The notes: generated by a model from the sequence alone, not told the origin. 64,000 bases of DNA from Protea cynaroides (GCA_028583415.1 CM053266.1:37815758-37879757), one strand, 5' to 3'; shown: positions 1-10,410, counted from the stretch's first letter. A program made the numbers and translations.

Positions 1-492
1 CAATACTGCCTAGACAATCACACATTCTATTTTTGAATTAACAACTGTAATCCCATACTTATTTTAATGCTTTGCTTTGCTTTCCTTCTTTGTTCCCATA
101 CTTTTTTTTTTTTTTGGGGTAAATAGATAATTTTCTTACTATTGGAATGCAAACAAATTAGAGTGGTTTACATCCTGTCTTGTTGGAACTCACTTTTTTG
201 TAGAAAGAAACGATTCAGAGAGGAATCACTGGCCCCTGTTATGAATTTTTTTCTAATCCTGATCTGGAATTGACTCGCTATATTTGCTTTAGAGGTCGGT
301 AGGTTTTAAACTGCGTAGATGCTGACCAGATTTAATGATCTGTGATAAATAGTGGTGATAAGAAATTGGGACTTCTTTGCGTTTTACAATTTTTTTCTCC
401 CCTGTTTAGACTTCTATCTGATCTTGATTGTTCTACCGCATTGCCTTAAAAGTGTGTTTGCATGTTACTTTGTTGTATGATCCCGTTTGCAG
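1..492 (+). other. Partial last intron of SEC22
   Basis: T-rich sequence, with a T run near 102-115, lacking any recognisable SNARE-helix coding block. It ends in a pyrimidine-containing TTTGCAG acceptor directly before the SEC22 anchor exon. The intron's 5' end lies outside the window. Confidence 0.7.
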
Positions 493-576
493 GCTTTCAT
501 TCGGAAATGGGCTCCTGTTGCGATCGTCATTGGAGTTGTCATCCTCCTCTTTTGGGTCAGAAAGAAGATCTGGTGA
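493..576 (+). CDS. SEC22: SEC22-type R-SNARE (longin SNARE), last coding exon
   Basis: Seen: a T-rich intron ends in an AG at 491-492 and is followed by an open 27-codon exon that stops with TGA at 574-576. The peptide starts AFIRKWAPVAIV and ends in VRKKIW: a basic/aromatic juxtamembrane stretch, one hydrophobic segment of about 17 residues and a short basic tail. This is the C-terminal membrane anchor typical of plant SEC22, whose usual form ends in a very similar RKWAPVAIV...LFWVKNKLW arrangement. Known for the family: SEC22 is an R-SNARE of about 220 residues with an N-terminal longin domain and a SNARE helix, acting in ER-Golgi membrane fusion. Neither of those domains is in the window; they lie upstream of base 1. 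The 1-492 stretch is read as the last intron, because no upstream SNARE exon is visible there. Sequence after 576 would be 3' UTR. Other longin SNAREs such as VAMP7 have different tails, so the assignment is fairly secure. Confidence 0.85.
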   Translation, partial: AFIRKWAPVAIVIGVVILLFWVRKKIW

Positions 577-844
577 TTATACCTCTTTTGAAATTCCGGG
601 TGGTTCCTGCACAAACTAGTCAGGTTTCTGTTATTTGCGTGGTTTGGCGGGTATTTCTTTGACATTGTTGTCAAGAGGCTGCAGAGTGGGTCCCTCACCC
701 ATTTAGGACACTTCCATCATGTAACCAAGACCACTACAAGTTTTCGTGCTGAGAAAAATATGGATGTGCGGACGTAAAATTTTGCAGTGGAAAATTAAAT
801 TAGGAATAGTATAATTGAATTTGAGTAATTCTTTCAAAATTAGT

Positions 845-1185
845 GAATGGCTATAATTATTGTTCGTTTCTTATGTCGATTTAAGAAGGCGAAAGTTCTA
901 TACCAAAAAAATCTTATTCCTTTTATTCCAAGTTTAGTTTTTTTTCTGCGAAGAATGGGACAAAAGGTGAGGGAGGGTTTATCTTTTATATGTTTTCCGA
1001 CCGTATTGAACAGAGAACGCGGCATTGAACTGTTTGGAGTCACGGAAATTCTTCTTTTATTCGAAGGACACAAGTTTCTCATAGTTTCTTTTATTTTTTT
1101 TATTCAATATACTCTTCTATCTTCTTCAAGAGTGCCAATTTTCCAATGTACCATCAGCTCGGATGAAGGGTTTAGATTTACATGA
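845..1185. other. Unidentified stretch open on both strands
   Basis: About 340 bases downstream of SEC22 lack stops in one plus frame (847-1185, 112 codons). Much of the stretch is also open in one minus frame (840-1082, 80 codons, rich in K and R). The local composition differs from the flanks. I do not recognise either peptide. An old organelle-derived insertion would fit double-strand openness in AT-rich DNA, but no plastid or mitochondrial gene could be named. It may be chance. Confidence 0.2.
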
Positions 1186-1190
1186 GTTTC

Positions 1191-2401
1191 AGGTGTCGTC
1201 CATCTAATAGCGGCGTTATTTTCCTCAGAGAGTTTTTGGAGGGGAGGATTTGAATCCTTTGTTGCTTCGGATATAATCGTTCAAATGTGTCCAAATGGAA
1301 ATGGAAAACAATTCCCATACCACCTTAACAATTCCCATACCATCTTTCTCACAGGTTTCTCGACAACGAAGAACGTTAATAATTTTCAAACCACTACATG
1401 ACAAGGTAGGTTTAGTAATGACACTAGAACATATTATAATATTATACTGTTAATGAATACTATAGGAAACAACTAGTGATCTCTCCGCCTTTATTCCCCT
1501 CCTCTGCCTCCTGTGGGTCCCTTTGTACAGAATTGATCGTCACAAAAACTATAAGGAAAGAAGATAATCAACAAGGGCGTCTTAACCTTTCATTTGATCC
1601 AATGTTAAAAATATAGGTGTGGAAAAATCATCATGATTATGATTTATTTTTTGTTAAAAAAAATCATAAATAATAAGAGTTATAGAAGTATTTCTATTGA
1701 TTATGATAATATATTAATAATCAATGATATTAAGATTGACATGGTGGGTGAGCCATGTGTAACTCTAGAATCAGATGATCTGAATTGACTCCAGCCCCAT
1801 TTGTTGATTGCAGCCCCAATTTCAGGTTATCTGTAGTGATTTGTAAAGAGGAAAAAATCACATGGTAGGTGAGCTATGTAAATCAACTAAACAAATATTA
1901 TTCTTTATTTCCACTGCTTGTATGCGCAAGTTGTTTTTTTTTTTTTTTTTTTTTACTTTGCAGGTATAGTGGGTATCAACAAACTGGAACTCAAGTTTTT
2001 GTCACATGATAACTGGATGAATCTGAAATATAACTAGTTTGAACATAATTTGCCAGTAGTAAAAAAGAATATTAAAAAAAAATTCAAAACTACTAAGTGT
2101 GACAGGATGTATAAATGGGACGATATTCTATTATCTTGGAAAGTATTACGATTAAATATGAGTAGGAAATTAAACATGTAATCAATTTAATTAAAACCAT
2201 TACCTAAATATATGTATGATCAAAATTTCCACATCACTTTCCATGTCGCGAAACTTGAGTGCATGTACAGAAGTACACATATCACACATTGATCAGAACC
2301 TTAACACCTTTAATACAGGGTGTGGTTTTTTTTTTTTTTGGTCAAAAGATTTAATATACTTCTATACAAAATCTCAGACCCCATCAAACCACTAGAAGTA
2401 T
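1191..2401. other. AT-rich spacer, no gene seen
   Basis: Contains a short tandem duplication at about 1307-1346 (a 20-bp unit built on AACAATTCCCATACC), a long T run at 1930-1953 and another at 2329-2339. No coding exon, RNA gene or transposon end could be supported. Confidence 0.6.
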
Positions 2402-2410
2402 TATAAAATA

Positions 2411-2490
2411 GAAAAAATTTCATCTACATCCCATCAAAGATTGTTAACATCATCTACACTCATAAGTTTGCAAAAACATCACTTAGGTCC
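2411..2490 (+). repeat. Left terminal inverted repeat of the Pack-MULE
   Basis: 80 bp, the inverted partner of 3665-3744, with six mismatches by hand alignment. The preceding 2402-2410 is the left copy of the 9-bp target duplication. Confidence 0.9.
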
Positions 2491-3010
2491 CAAAACTTTG
2501 GCTGTGGTAATAAAAAAAGTTCACTCCGTCAGTTAATTCCCGTTAGATGCTGACGTCAACTGAAATAAAATTTTTCATAGACAATACTGCCCTTAGAGTA
2601 AAGATAAAATACCATTTTACCCTTCTTCTTCCTTTCCTCGTCTTCTTTCCTCTTCTGCTCTTCTGCTCTTCTCCATAGTCAGATTCATATGGCAGGAGCT
2701 GGTTTGGGGGAAAATTAGGGGAGTTGGCATGGCTCCAACAGTGTTGGACAGAAGTGTTGGACGGAAGTGTATGTCGTCTTGGTCGTGAATCGTGAATCGT
2801 GAATTGTGATTCGTGAACGCACGCTTTTCCTTCCAACCAATAGTCAAGTACCGTCTTGCATTTATCGTCGTTGCGAGCTCCGGCGTTGAATCCAATGGAT
2901 CTCTTCTCTTCAAAATCAGTTTAGTTTGCTTCTGCTTCAAATCCTTGTTGGCTGCTTGGCTTCTCCGTCTCCGTCCCTTTCTTGCTACGAAACCCTAACG
3001 TATAACCACC

Positions 3011-3459
3011 ATGGGAGACGATGATTTGGCTCGTCAATCGTCTGTTTCACCACGATCTCGTCGAAAATCGGTTCATCAAGCTCTTGGCGGTGGCGCAAGT
3101 ACACATATTTCTTTCTTTGCATTTCCGGTCCCTTCTTAACTGTTGTTGCTATATCGTGCATTTCTTCTTCATGCTTGGGAAATTTGTGTTTTGGATCTTC
3201 TGAGTTTTCTTTTTATTCTTCTTCATCATGTCACGAATTCTTGCTGGATCGATATTGATACTGTAATGGGTTCTGCAATTGCCGACGCGGTATTGTGGAA
3301 ACGATGGAATGCAGGGGCTTGGCCGCTAGTAACAACGACTGCCTTTTGGTTCCTGTTCGAACGGGCTAGATACAGTCCATTGTCTCTTGTCGCTCATGTG
3401 CTATTTCTTCTGGTTGTAATCTTGTTCTTGTGGGCGAAGTCCGCATCTCTCCTCAATAG
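3011..3459 (+). pseudogene. RTNLB: Captured 5' fragment of a reticulon-like protein B gene
   Basis: Exon 1 starts at ATG 3011 (preceded by ACC) and encodes MGDDDLARQSSVSPRSRR and the conserved VHQALGGGA, ending at about 3098 before GTACAC. Exon 2, about 3279-3459, encodes IADAVLWKRWNAG, then FWFLFERARYSPLSL and VILFLWAKSASLLNR, ending before GTACTG. This is the start of the reticulon homology domain, including the first hydrophobic hairpin. Known: full RTNLB proteins are about 200-270 residues, shape tubular ER, and continue with a loop and a second hairpin. Those exons are absent here. The expected acceptor before exon 2 reads TTCTGCAA instead of TTCTGCAG, so normal splicing is broken. Both exons otherwise have no frame lesion, which suggests recent capture. 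It lies wholly inside the Pack-MULE. Confidence 0.85.
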
Positions 3460-3664
3460 GTACTGCCTTTGAAATTTTTGGATACATTTTGCTGTTTCCA
3501 TAGATTTTGTCTGAAGCTCACATTACCGGAAAAATCTTCACGTCGCCAGAGAAGAAGGCTGTTTGGAATAAATTTTTTAAGTTTTTTAAAATTAAAAGGA
3601 TAAAATATAAAAATGAAGGGGAAAACTGTATTTTAACAATTTTAGTGATTTCCGTCAGTTAACT

Positions 3665-3744
3665 GGACCTAGGTGATGTTTCTGCATTCTTATGGGTGTA
3701 GATGATGTTAACAATCTTTGATGGGGTGTAGATGAAATTTTTTC
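3665..3744 (-). repeat. Right terminal inverted repeat of the Pack-MULE
   Basis: 80 bp, the inverted partner of 2411-2490. It is followed at 3745-3753 by the right copy of the target duplication TATAAAATA. Confidence 0.9.
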
Positions 3745-3753
3745 TATAAAATA

Positions 3754-5111
3754 CTATCGATAGTATGAAGTAATGAGAACCTTATGGAGATATTTGTTAA
3801 TTAATACACAATCACATTTTCTTTTTTGTGGGGGTTAAATACGCAAAAGCATGGAAGCTTAATGATACTATTTGTATTTTGTCGTTCGTTGGTATTAGTC
3901 GTTACTTTTCTATACGATAACAATAACAAAGTTTTATCCCAATTAAATAGGGTCGGTTACATAGATTTTTGTCCTCCAATTAATTCTATTAGATGTCATA
4001 CTTGAAAAAAATAATAAGTTATGCATGTCTTTCCTCACCAACTTCCATAGAATCATTGTAGGTCTGCCCTTAATTCTTTTAGATCCTTCAATTTGAATCA
4101 AATCTCTTCTTCGTACTGGAACATCTAAAGGCCCCCGTTAGACATGGTTATAATCACTGTTTTCTATCTCTGATACAAATGTGAGTAGAGAAAACACAAC
4201 TTAGATATGATTGACGACAATAATAGAATTATTGATGGGCCTAAGTATCTGTTCCAAATTCCAATCCAATGGCAATCCCGTTAGAGTACTATTCAAAAGT
4301 GCCAAGCGCATAAGTTAATGTTGGAGGGTAGACAAATTTCCATTGTCATGGGTATAACATCCTGAAAAATTAAGGGACAATTAATTTACTCAAAAAATTT
4401 TATTCCAATATTTTTTAGGTGAACCGAAAAAGAAAGGTTCCACATCTTTTTCTCTCTTGGGATGCTTTTGTTTGGAAAAAATTTTCAATGAAATCTCATC
4501 ATTTGGAAAACATCTTCAATGAAAGCTCTCATGAGCGAAATCAAACTCATCGGATCAAACTCATGTCCATTGCAACTCACTTGTTCATGCCCAAATCAAT
4601 TGCATAACCTCCATCTCACCACTTACCAACACCTATCCCCAATCGTGCCGCTCGTTGCTGTTATTTATATATATATATATTTATATATCAGAGAAAAGAT
4701 AATGAGGCTTTTAGGGTTTTTTCCTTTACCCTTACTTGTGCATGTAGGTGTCTAGGAGCATGTCTTCATACCTAAAATGTTTTTTAGGTGTTCATATATG
4801 ATAGTTGCACTAGTAAAAAATAATGTAAAACATGTACATATATGATAAGAAATCAATCTCTGGTATTGAACGAGGAGAAGCCACATTAGTACTTATTCAC
4901 GCATTGAAAAAGGATGTGCTTATTTGTTTAAGAAGTGAGATCTCACTCGTAGGGGTATATAGACGTAAATAATCTCTTTGAATGAGATGTAATTAAATGC
5001 ATAAAATCTTTTCTGTAAGATGATTTCATCTCATTTTTTTTATTTTTCTTTTTAATACATTTCAGGTTCTTTCACAAAATTGAATTGTTCTTGGTGCATT
5101 TCGTTATCATT

Positions 5112-5147
<36 letters not shown>

Positions 5148-5411
5148 TAAAAAAAAATATTCTCAGCTGTTAGAAGAGGTAATAATATAACCACCATCCG
5201 ATTAAAATCTAATGTAGTGGTTCGATTGTGTTTCTCTCTTTCTCTTAAAATTTTCATTTCATTTCTTCACTCATCAGTCTACGTCTCACGATTCTAGGTG
5301 AATCAAGAAAACAAAAGTACAGGCCTCTACTAAGATACTAAGATCCTACGTGGTTGGCACACTTACCAAATCATCGACATCATAATTTTTTTAATTCAAT
5401 AATTTAATTTA
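3754..5411. other. AT-rich spacer with microsatellites
   Basis: Contains a (TA)n tract near 4664-4688 and a pure (AAT)n tract at about 5113-5146. Short open stretches near 4419-4755 show no family signature. Nothing else could be supported. Confidence 0.6.
5113..5146. repeat. (AAT)n microsatellite
   Basis: About eleven uninterrupted AAT units followed by an A-rich run. Confidence 0.95.
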
Positions 5412-5602
5412 AAAAACCAGTTAATTTCGTAAGCGCTATCAGTTTTATGTTACGAATTCCAAAGCACTGTCAGTTCATTCGACGCAACCAGAACATATTA
5501 TGAATTCGGATTCAAAGCACTGTGAGTTCAATTCGGCGCAACCAGATTCATGTTACGAATTCGGAAACACTGTAAGATCAATTCGGCGCAAGTGCGCAAT
5601 TG
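5412..5602 (+). repeat. Module C, copy 1: about 46-bp tandem repeat block
   Basis: About four degenerate units, each containing ATGTTACGAATTC, AAAGCACTGTCAG and AATTCGGCGCAACCAG in that order. The same unit recurs at 10563-10800, 31935-32105 and, inverted, 39530-39670. In three of these copies the block is followed by a conserved stretch with CGTACGGACGATTTCT and TTAGATTTTGAAATATG; in the inverted fourth copy the match covers the CGTACGGACGATTTCTTAG part and then weakens. Constant position and order suggest a subterminal repeat of one repeat family. Confidence 0.85.
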
Positions 5603-6478
5603 GAAATAGCGTTCAATCAGTCGCCATTATGATCGTGCTGTACGGACGATTTCTTAGATTTTGAAATATGAAGGTTATGGTAAACGGGACACACTAGAGT
5701 GCTGTGCTTCTTCTCCATTATTCTCCATCCTTTTGCGGGGAAGGGGAAGCTGGCGGAGGATGCAGCGATGGAGCCACGGTCACCGCGATAGCAGCGACAT
5801 TGAATTTAGTGGATGTCGACGTCACACTGTGGAGGTTATAGAAACAGAGGAGGCGGAATTCATGGGTAAGGAAATCAGAGCGGAGAAGAAGAAATCTGTT
5901 TTTGATTTTGTTTCACTACTTGGTTTTTCTACCAAGGATAAGTTGTGAATCCATTGGGGAAGGTGGAAGAGAGAAGGTCTCATTTGGGAAAATTAGGGAA
6001 GGGCGAGAGAGAGCAGAGCGGCGGATATCGGGAGAGAAAGGGAGAAAGCCGAAGGAGGAGCTCGAATCAGGTGACGGGATTTCAGGGTTTGTCAGAGAGT
6101 GTGAAGATTTAGAGATGGGTCTTCTGGGTTCTGGTTGAGCTAGAGAGAGGGGAAGCTAAGGAGAGGCCGGCGGGTTTTGAGGGTTGAGAGGAGGGCTTGA
6201 GGGTGCTTCAGCCAGATCGGGGAGAGAGTGAGATGGTGAAACAAAAGAAGAGGAAGATCAGGGAGGGTAGCTGAGATCGGAGGAGAGAGATCTGAGATCT
6301 GAGGTCTTTGAGCTGGGAGAAGCTATCGGGCCAGCTCGAAGTGACAGAGGGGTGTGAGAGTTTCTCTGCCAGATAAAATCGGCAGAGAGGGATCCAAAAG
6401 GGGCTTCGGCAGAGAAGGTTAGCAGATTGAAGGAACCCGCAAAGCATGAAACTCGGAAAGGGAAGCTCCTCCTAGGTA
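5603..6478 (+). repeat. Module C, copy 1: purine-rich leader-like segment
   Basis: Conserved sequence shared with 10801-11456 (direct), 32106-32366 (direct, partial), and 35142-35400 and 39343-39530 (inverted, partial). It is rich in AGAGAGG and GGAGAAG, resembles a 5' leader, and ends at CTCCTAG followed by GTATTATCC, a plausible splice donor at 6477. A frame of 62 codons from 5761 is open in copies 1 and 2. Of the eight substitutions between them in that frame, six change the amino acid, so I see no sign of protein-level constraint. Probably transcribed repeat leader rather than a gene. Confidence 0.7.
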
Positions 6479-7080
6479 TTATCCCCATTCCTTTAATCGT
6501 TTTACTATCTCTCTGTTCTTCAATTCAATTCTATTTTCCACTTATCTGATATCTTTCTTCTCCATCGTTTCTTTGATTCTTTATGATACTTTAAGATGGG
6601 TTTCGTGGATGTGTTTTGGCTTGGGATTCTATTCTTTGTTATCTCTGTAGTTAATCCCATTTGGGTAGATTCTGCCATATAGTTTTCAAAAGAGAAAACT
6701 ATATATAAATGGATGTTCATGTTGATGTGGTCTCGGTTCGATTTCTTTTTTTTTTCCCTGAAGAGCTCGTATACTATCTCCTCTGTTTCTTCAGGTATTC
6801 CTTTCATTTTCTTTACTTTCTCCGTATCTGTTATATATTAATTTTCTTTTACTTTCCTCTCTCTGTTTACCTTCATTAGGAGTGATTATGTGACAGTGGT
6901 TTTTTCCTATACTATCGCCTTTGTTTCTTCAGGTTTTCCTTTCATTTATTTTTACTTTCTTGGCATATATTATTTTTCTGTTACTTTCCTCTCTCTGTCT
7001 ACCTTCATTAGGAGTAATTCTGTGAAAGTGGTTTTTTCTTTTGGTTTTAGTTTCCAGTGGGTTTTCCATTAGGGTGTGCA
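6479..7080 (+). repeat. Module D: T-rich intron-like segment with internal duplication
   Basis: Matches 34500-35142 in inverted orientation. It contains an internal direct duplication of about 130 bp (about 6790-6915 and 6925-7040), each half carrying TTTCTTCAG, TTACTTTCCTCTCTCTGT and CCTTCATTAGGAGT. The pyrimidine-rich TTTCTTCAG motifs resemble splice acceptors. No coding content recognised. Confidence 0.7.
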
Positions 7081-7473
7081 GACTATGTCCACATGCGGTT
7101 GTGGTTTTAATTGAATTCACTTATCTGTCTGTTCTGCAGCATATTTTGCGCTTCCTCTCCCACAGAGGATTGTGTGTGTTGTATATATGTTAGAGTTTGT
7201 GCTTCATGTATATGTTTTCTCCATTGCCTTCAACTGTATGATTCGGTTTGGTTTGTTCCTGTCTTGCAGTTGGGGTTATTTTAATTTGACTTACCTATTG
7301 CAGGTTAGGTTTAACTCTAATCTAGATTTTTTTTTATTGATGTGTTTATCATCTTGTTATTTATTTTCATTTTATTGCTGTTTTTATGTTACATCGGTTG
7401 TGTGTAGTTTGGATATCCGAATAGGGTGTGGGTCTGCTGTGGCTTCATTTGTGTTTTTTGTTTTTTAGGTCCA
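7081..7473. other. T-rich segment, no gene recognised
   Basis: An open plus frame at 7172-7468 is hydrophobic only because of T-rich codons and matches no family I know. Treated as spacer within the composite repeat. Confidence 0.4.
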
Positions 7474-7790
7474 TTTGGTTTGCTGGGATCTGGTTTGGGT
7501 TTGGTTCAGAGTTTGGTCAAGCTAGTCTAGTGGTTTTGGTTGGGTCTGGTTTGGGTTTGAGATTTGGTTCAGGTATGGTCTGACCTGGTTTAACTTGGGT
7601 TTGGTTTAGGATTGTTTTTGTCTGGTATGGTCCAGGTCTGTCTAGGTTTGGTTTGGTTTGGTCTGGTATGGTCCAGGATTGTCTAGGTTCTGGGCCATTG
7701 TGTATGGTTTAATCTGATTAGATTGGGTTCATCTCAGATTTAAGTCTAGGCTGGTCTGGTTTAGGGGGGCTTAAGGTTGGTTTAGTTTTG
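7474..7790 (+). repeat. Module E: GGTTTGG/GGTCTGG degenerate minisatellite
   Basis: Dense short units such as TGGTTTGGGTTTGG, GGTATGGTCCAGG and TTGTCTAGGTTTGG, strongly biased to G and T on the plus strand with almost no A. No constant period is obvious. It sits between modules D and A. Confidence 0.8.
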
Positions 7791-8285
7791 TACGTTTTTG
7801 GGTTCAAGCATTCTCTCTTAATAGCGGGTTCTATTGTTGCTGTTCTTCATACCTTCATCATCCTACCTCCACTAGGACTTAATTTTTTTCTTTCAGTCCT
7901 TCCCTTAGATCAGTCTCACCTGTTGATACATTATTCCCATTATATTTTACAGCATCATTACATATACTGATCATCTATTCATCAAGTAGATTAATTCCCA
8001 TAAAAAAATTGCTTGCATACTTCCATTAATATTAGTTCATCTAGGACTGCTTATATCTATCAATCCAGCCATTGGATTACTTTGATTTGGGATATAGCGT
8101 TCATTATCATGTTACTTGCTTGTGTCCTAAATCTGATCCTTATGTGTGGGGGTAGATTCTATGTTATTATCCCTATTATGGTCCTATCTAGTTCACTGTG
8201 ATTGTGGCATTTGGGAATCTGTCCCCCCATCATAAGTTCATTAATCAAATTTTGGTTGATGGTTTGGCCTGATATTGGTAGGTGG

Positions 8286-8420
8286 TGTGAGGAATTTGAT
8301 TTAGGAACCCATCCCTGAAATCTCAGCCTGACTGTAGCCGAAATAGGCAAGTTCTCTCACCTGAATCAAATTGTTGTTACTGCTGGTTTAGTATTCATGT
8401 AGTACAGTTAAAGAAGTTAA
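8286..8420 (+). repeat. Direct repeat, first copy (partner 12327-12462)
   Basis: Shares GAGGAAT, GATTTAGGAA, ATCCCTGAAATCTCAG, AGTTCTCTCACCTGAAT, TGCTGGTTTAG and TACAGTTAAAGAAGT in the same order with 12327-12462. With modules C1 and C2 this supports a tandem copy of the whole C-to-A unit. Confidence 0.85.
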
Positions 8421-9469
8421 AGAGAAGATTACTGACATATTAATGGTCTGTCATTTCTTGAGTTAAATGTTGTTAAGGTATTGTGGTTTCACATAAAAGT
8501 TCTCTTTTAAATTTTTTTTAGTTAGTTTATATACATTATGTCTTGTGGTCAATAGCTATTCTTTTGACAAATATCCCACTTATACATCTTTCATCTTTTT
8601 ATTATTTTAATTGCTTCTTAACTTGTTAAAAGAGTTGGAGGGTGTACTTTTAATGCCTACATGTAACTCCAATTGAGGTATTTTAAGCTCTTTATTTTAA
8701 TCCTTTTTCATATTTTGATTACTAAATTAAATCATTACAACACTATACTCTTTTGGTGTCGCCATTAAATCAGTCCATGGATAGTGGTTGTAGTAGTTCA
8801 CTTATAGTCCAACCGTTCACATGAATCTTGGAAATGAACCATACTTGGTTCATCATTAAGGAGTTCTTACAATTTATTTAATAAGAACTTTTCAGTTACT
8901 TGGTCTGTGTTTTAGTTAATCATTATAGTCTGTGCCCTGCATATTCATTCAATGGGTTTACTTAGAGGCCACTCCCTCGAGCAGCACTGTTAATTCTTTT
9001 CCCCAAGTTAAAATCAGTCTCAATTCCAGCTCCAATCCTTTCGTGTTAAGCAAGAAACCCAGCAGCTGTTGCTGCTTCTCCATCTCTTTGAACCGAACCT
9101 GTTAAGCCTTCCTTGTATAGCTCTGCTGATTTTTTGTTTTTTCTTCCCCCAACTGAATTCTTTTCTTGTTAATTTGAAGCACAAACCTTAACATATTTAC
9201 AAAACCAAACCCCCAGTTGAGGTCATAACTCTTTTATTTAGTCAAGCAACCAGTAGCTCCTGCAGCTACATTCTTCTTCTTCTCTTAGCGAAACTAGGCA
9301 GGTTTGCTGCTCTTTGGTGCAGCTGTATTGGTCCTTTTTTCGAAATCAGTCTCCCACTATCACTCTAGTTTGAGAGCTAAGAATAGTATTTGAGTGACTT
9401 TGAAGGGAGCAGCACATTAAGCAGAAAACTAGAAGCAATTAGAATAAAACTAAAAACAATGTCAATATG
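8421..9469 (+). repeat. Module A of the composite repeat
   Basis: 8705-9085 matches 41285-41700 in inverted orientation, including AATCAGTCTCAATTCCAG and AAGCAAGAAACCCAGCAG. 8405-8655 matches about 43700-43935 inverted. Weaker direct matches occur at 19795-19835 and 20520-20605. No coding exon seen. Confidence 0.75.
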
Positions 9470-10410
9470 GACATAATGTCAGTCCAAAATAAGTGAGGAA
9501 AATAATAAAATGTCTCTCTTTTGGGTGTGGGTTAACATTAGGATGTAGAAAAAACTCAGAATAAGATTATAGCACAATTGAATTGTTGAAATAAAAGTTA
9601 AAGAAAAAAATCGGAGGAGGAAATGAACGGTGCTTGTGTACCGTACAGATGCAGTATTAGGGTACATTGGCAGTATACTGTAGGCTGGCGGCGTTTTGTT
9701 GAGCAGTGGAATAAATTTTTTTGGAAGATTTTAGCTAACTTTGAATGAGTTTATAGAATGCGTTCTTAAAATTTTGAAAATGAGAATGGATTTAAAATAT
9801 GTCAGAATACGTTCTGGAGACAACAAAAAAAGATTGTAAAGTAAGAGAATGCGTTTGGGAAATAATAGAACGCATTCTTGGAAAAAAGAATAGGGTTTGG
9901 GGTTTAGGGTTTTTGGGTTATGGGTTATGGGTTTTGGGTTTTATGGTTTTATGGTTATATGGGTTCTTGGGTTTTATGGTTTTTTGGGTTTTGGGTTTTG
10001 GGTTTTGGGTTATGGGTTTTATAGGCTTTGGGTTATGGGTTATGGGTTATGGGTTTTATGGATTCTTTGGTTTTATGCGTTTTTGGGATATGGGTTTATG
10101 GGTTTTTGGGTTTATGGGTTTTTGGTTTTATGGGTTTTTGGTTTTTTGGTTTTATGGGTTTATGGGTTTATGGGTTATTGGTTTTTTGGGTTTTGGGTTC
10201 GGGATTGTTGGGGGGGGGGTTCGGTTCAGGGTACGGGGTTCGCTTCAGGGTTCAGGGTTTGCTTCAGGGTTCAGGGCTCGCTTCAGGGTTCAGGGTTCGG
10301 GGGTGCGGTTCAGGGTTCAGGGTTTGGCTTAGGGTTCGGGGCTTAGGGTTCAGGGTTTAGTGTTTTTTAGGGTTTAGGGTTCAGGGTTCAGGGTTCAGGG
10401 TTTAGGAACG
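9470..10410 (+). repeat. Module B, copy 1: conserved flank plus degenerate telomere-like array
   Basis: The flank starts with AGTCCAAAATAAGTGAGG and AATAATAAAA, then GGGTACATTGGCAGTATACT, then pairs of AGAATGCG/CGCATTCT motifs. From about 9893 it passes into degenerate arrays of GGGTTTATGGGTTTTTGG, then GGTTCAGGGTTCAGG, with a G run at 10210-10218. The array is a drifted derivative of TTTAGGG. Long open frames rich in G, F, W and Y across it are artefacts of the repeat. Related copies: 20633-21385, 33650-33990 (-), 37716-38230 (-), 39840-40470 (-), 48050-49175 and, flank only, 55410-55640. Confidence 0.85.

Larger units (their letters stand above)
2411..3744. mobile_element. Pack-MULE carrying a reticulon gene fragment
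   Basis: Seen: terminal inverted repeats at 2411-2490 and 3665-3744 (80 bp each, 74 of 80 positions matching by hand count), beginning GAAAAAATTTCATCTACA. They are flanked by a perfect 9-bp direct repeat TATAAAATA at 2402-2410 and 3745-3753. Known: long TIRs plus 9-bp target-site duplications are the hallmark of Mutator-like elements, and those carrying host gene pieces are Pack-MULEs. The 1334-bp element contains no transposase. Its interior carries a 5' leader and two exons of a reticulon-like gene, followed by about 150 bp of other sequence. Short GTGAATC-type direct repeats lie at about 2783-2815. Inference: non-autonomous, mobilised in trans by a MULE transposase encoded elsewhere. Confidence 0.9.

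Noticed and set aside
9799..10360. Long open frames rich in G, F, W, Y and M
   Set aside because: They are the three-frame translation of GGGTTTATGGGTTTT-type repeats. No start context, domain or splice logic supports a protein.
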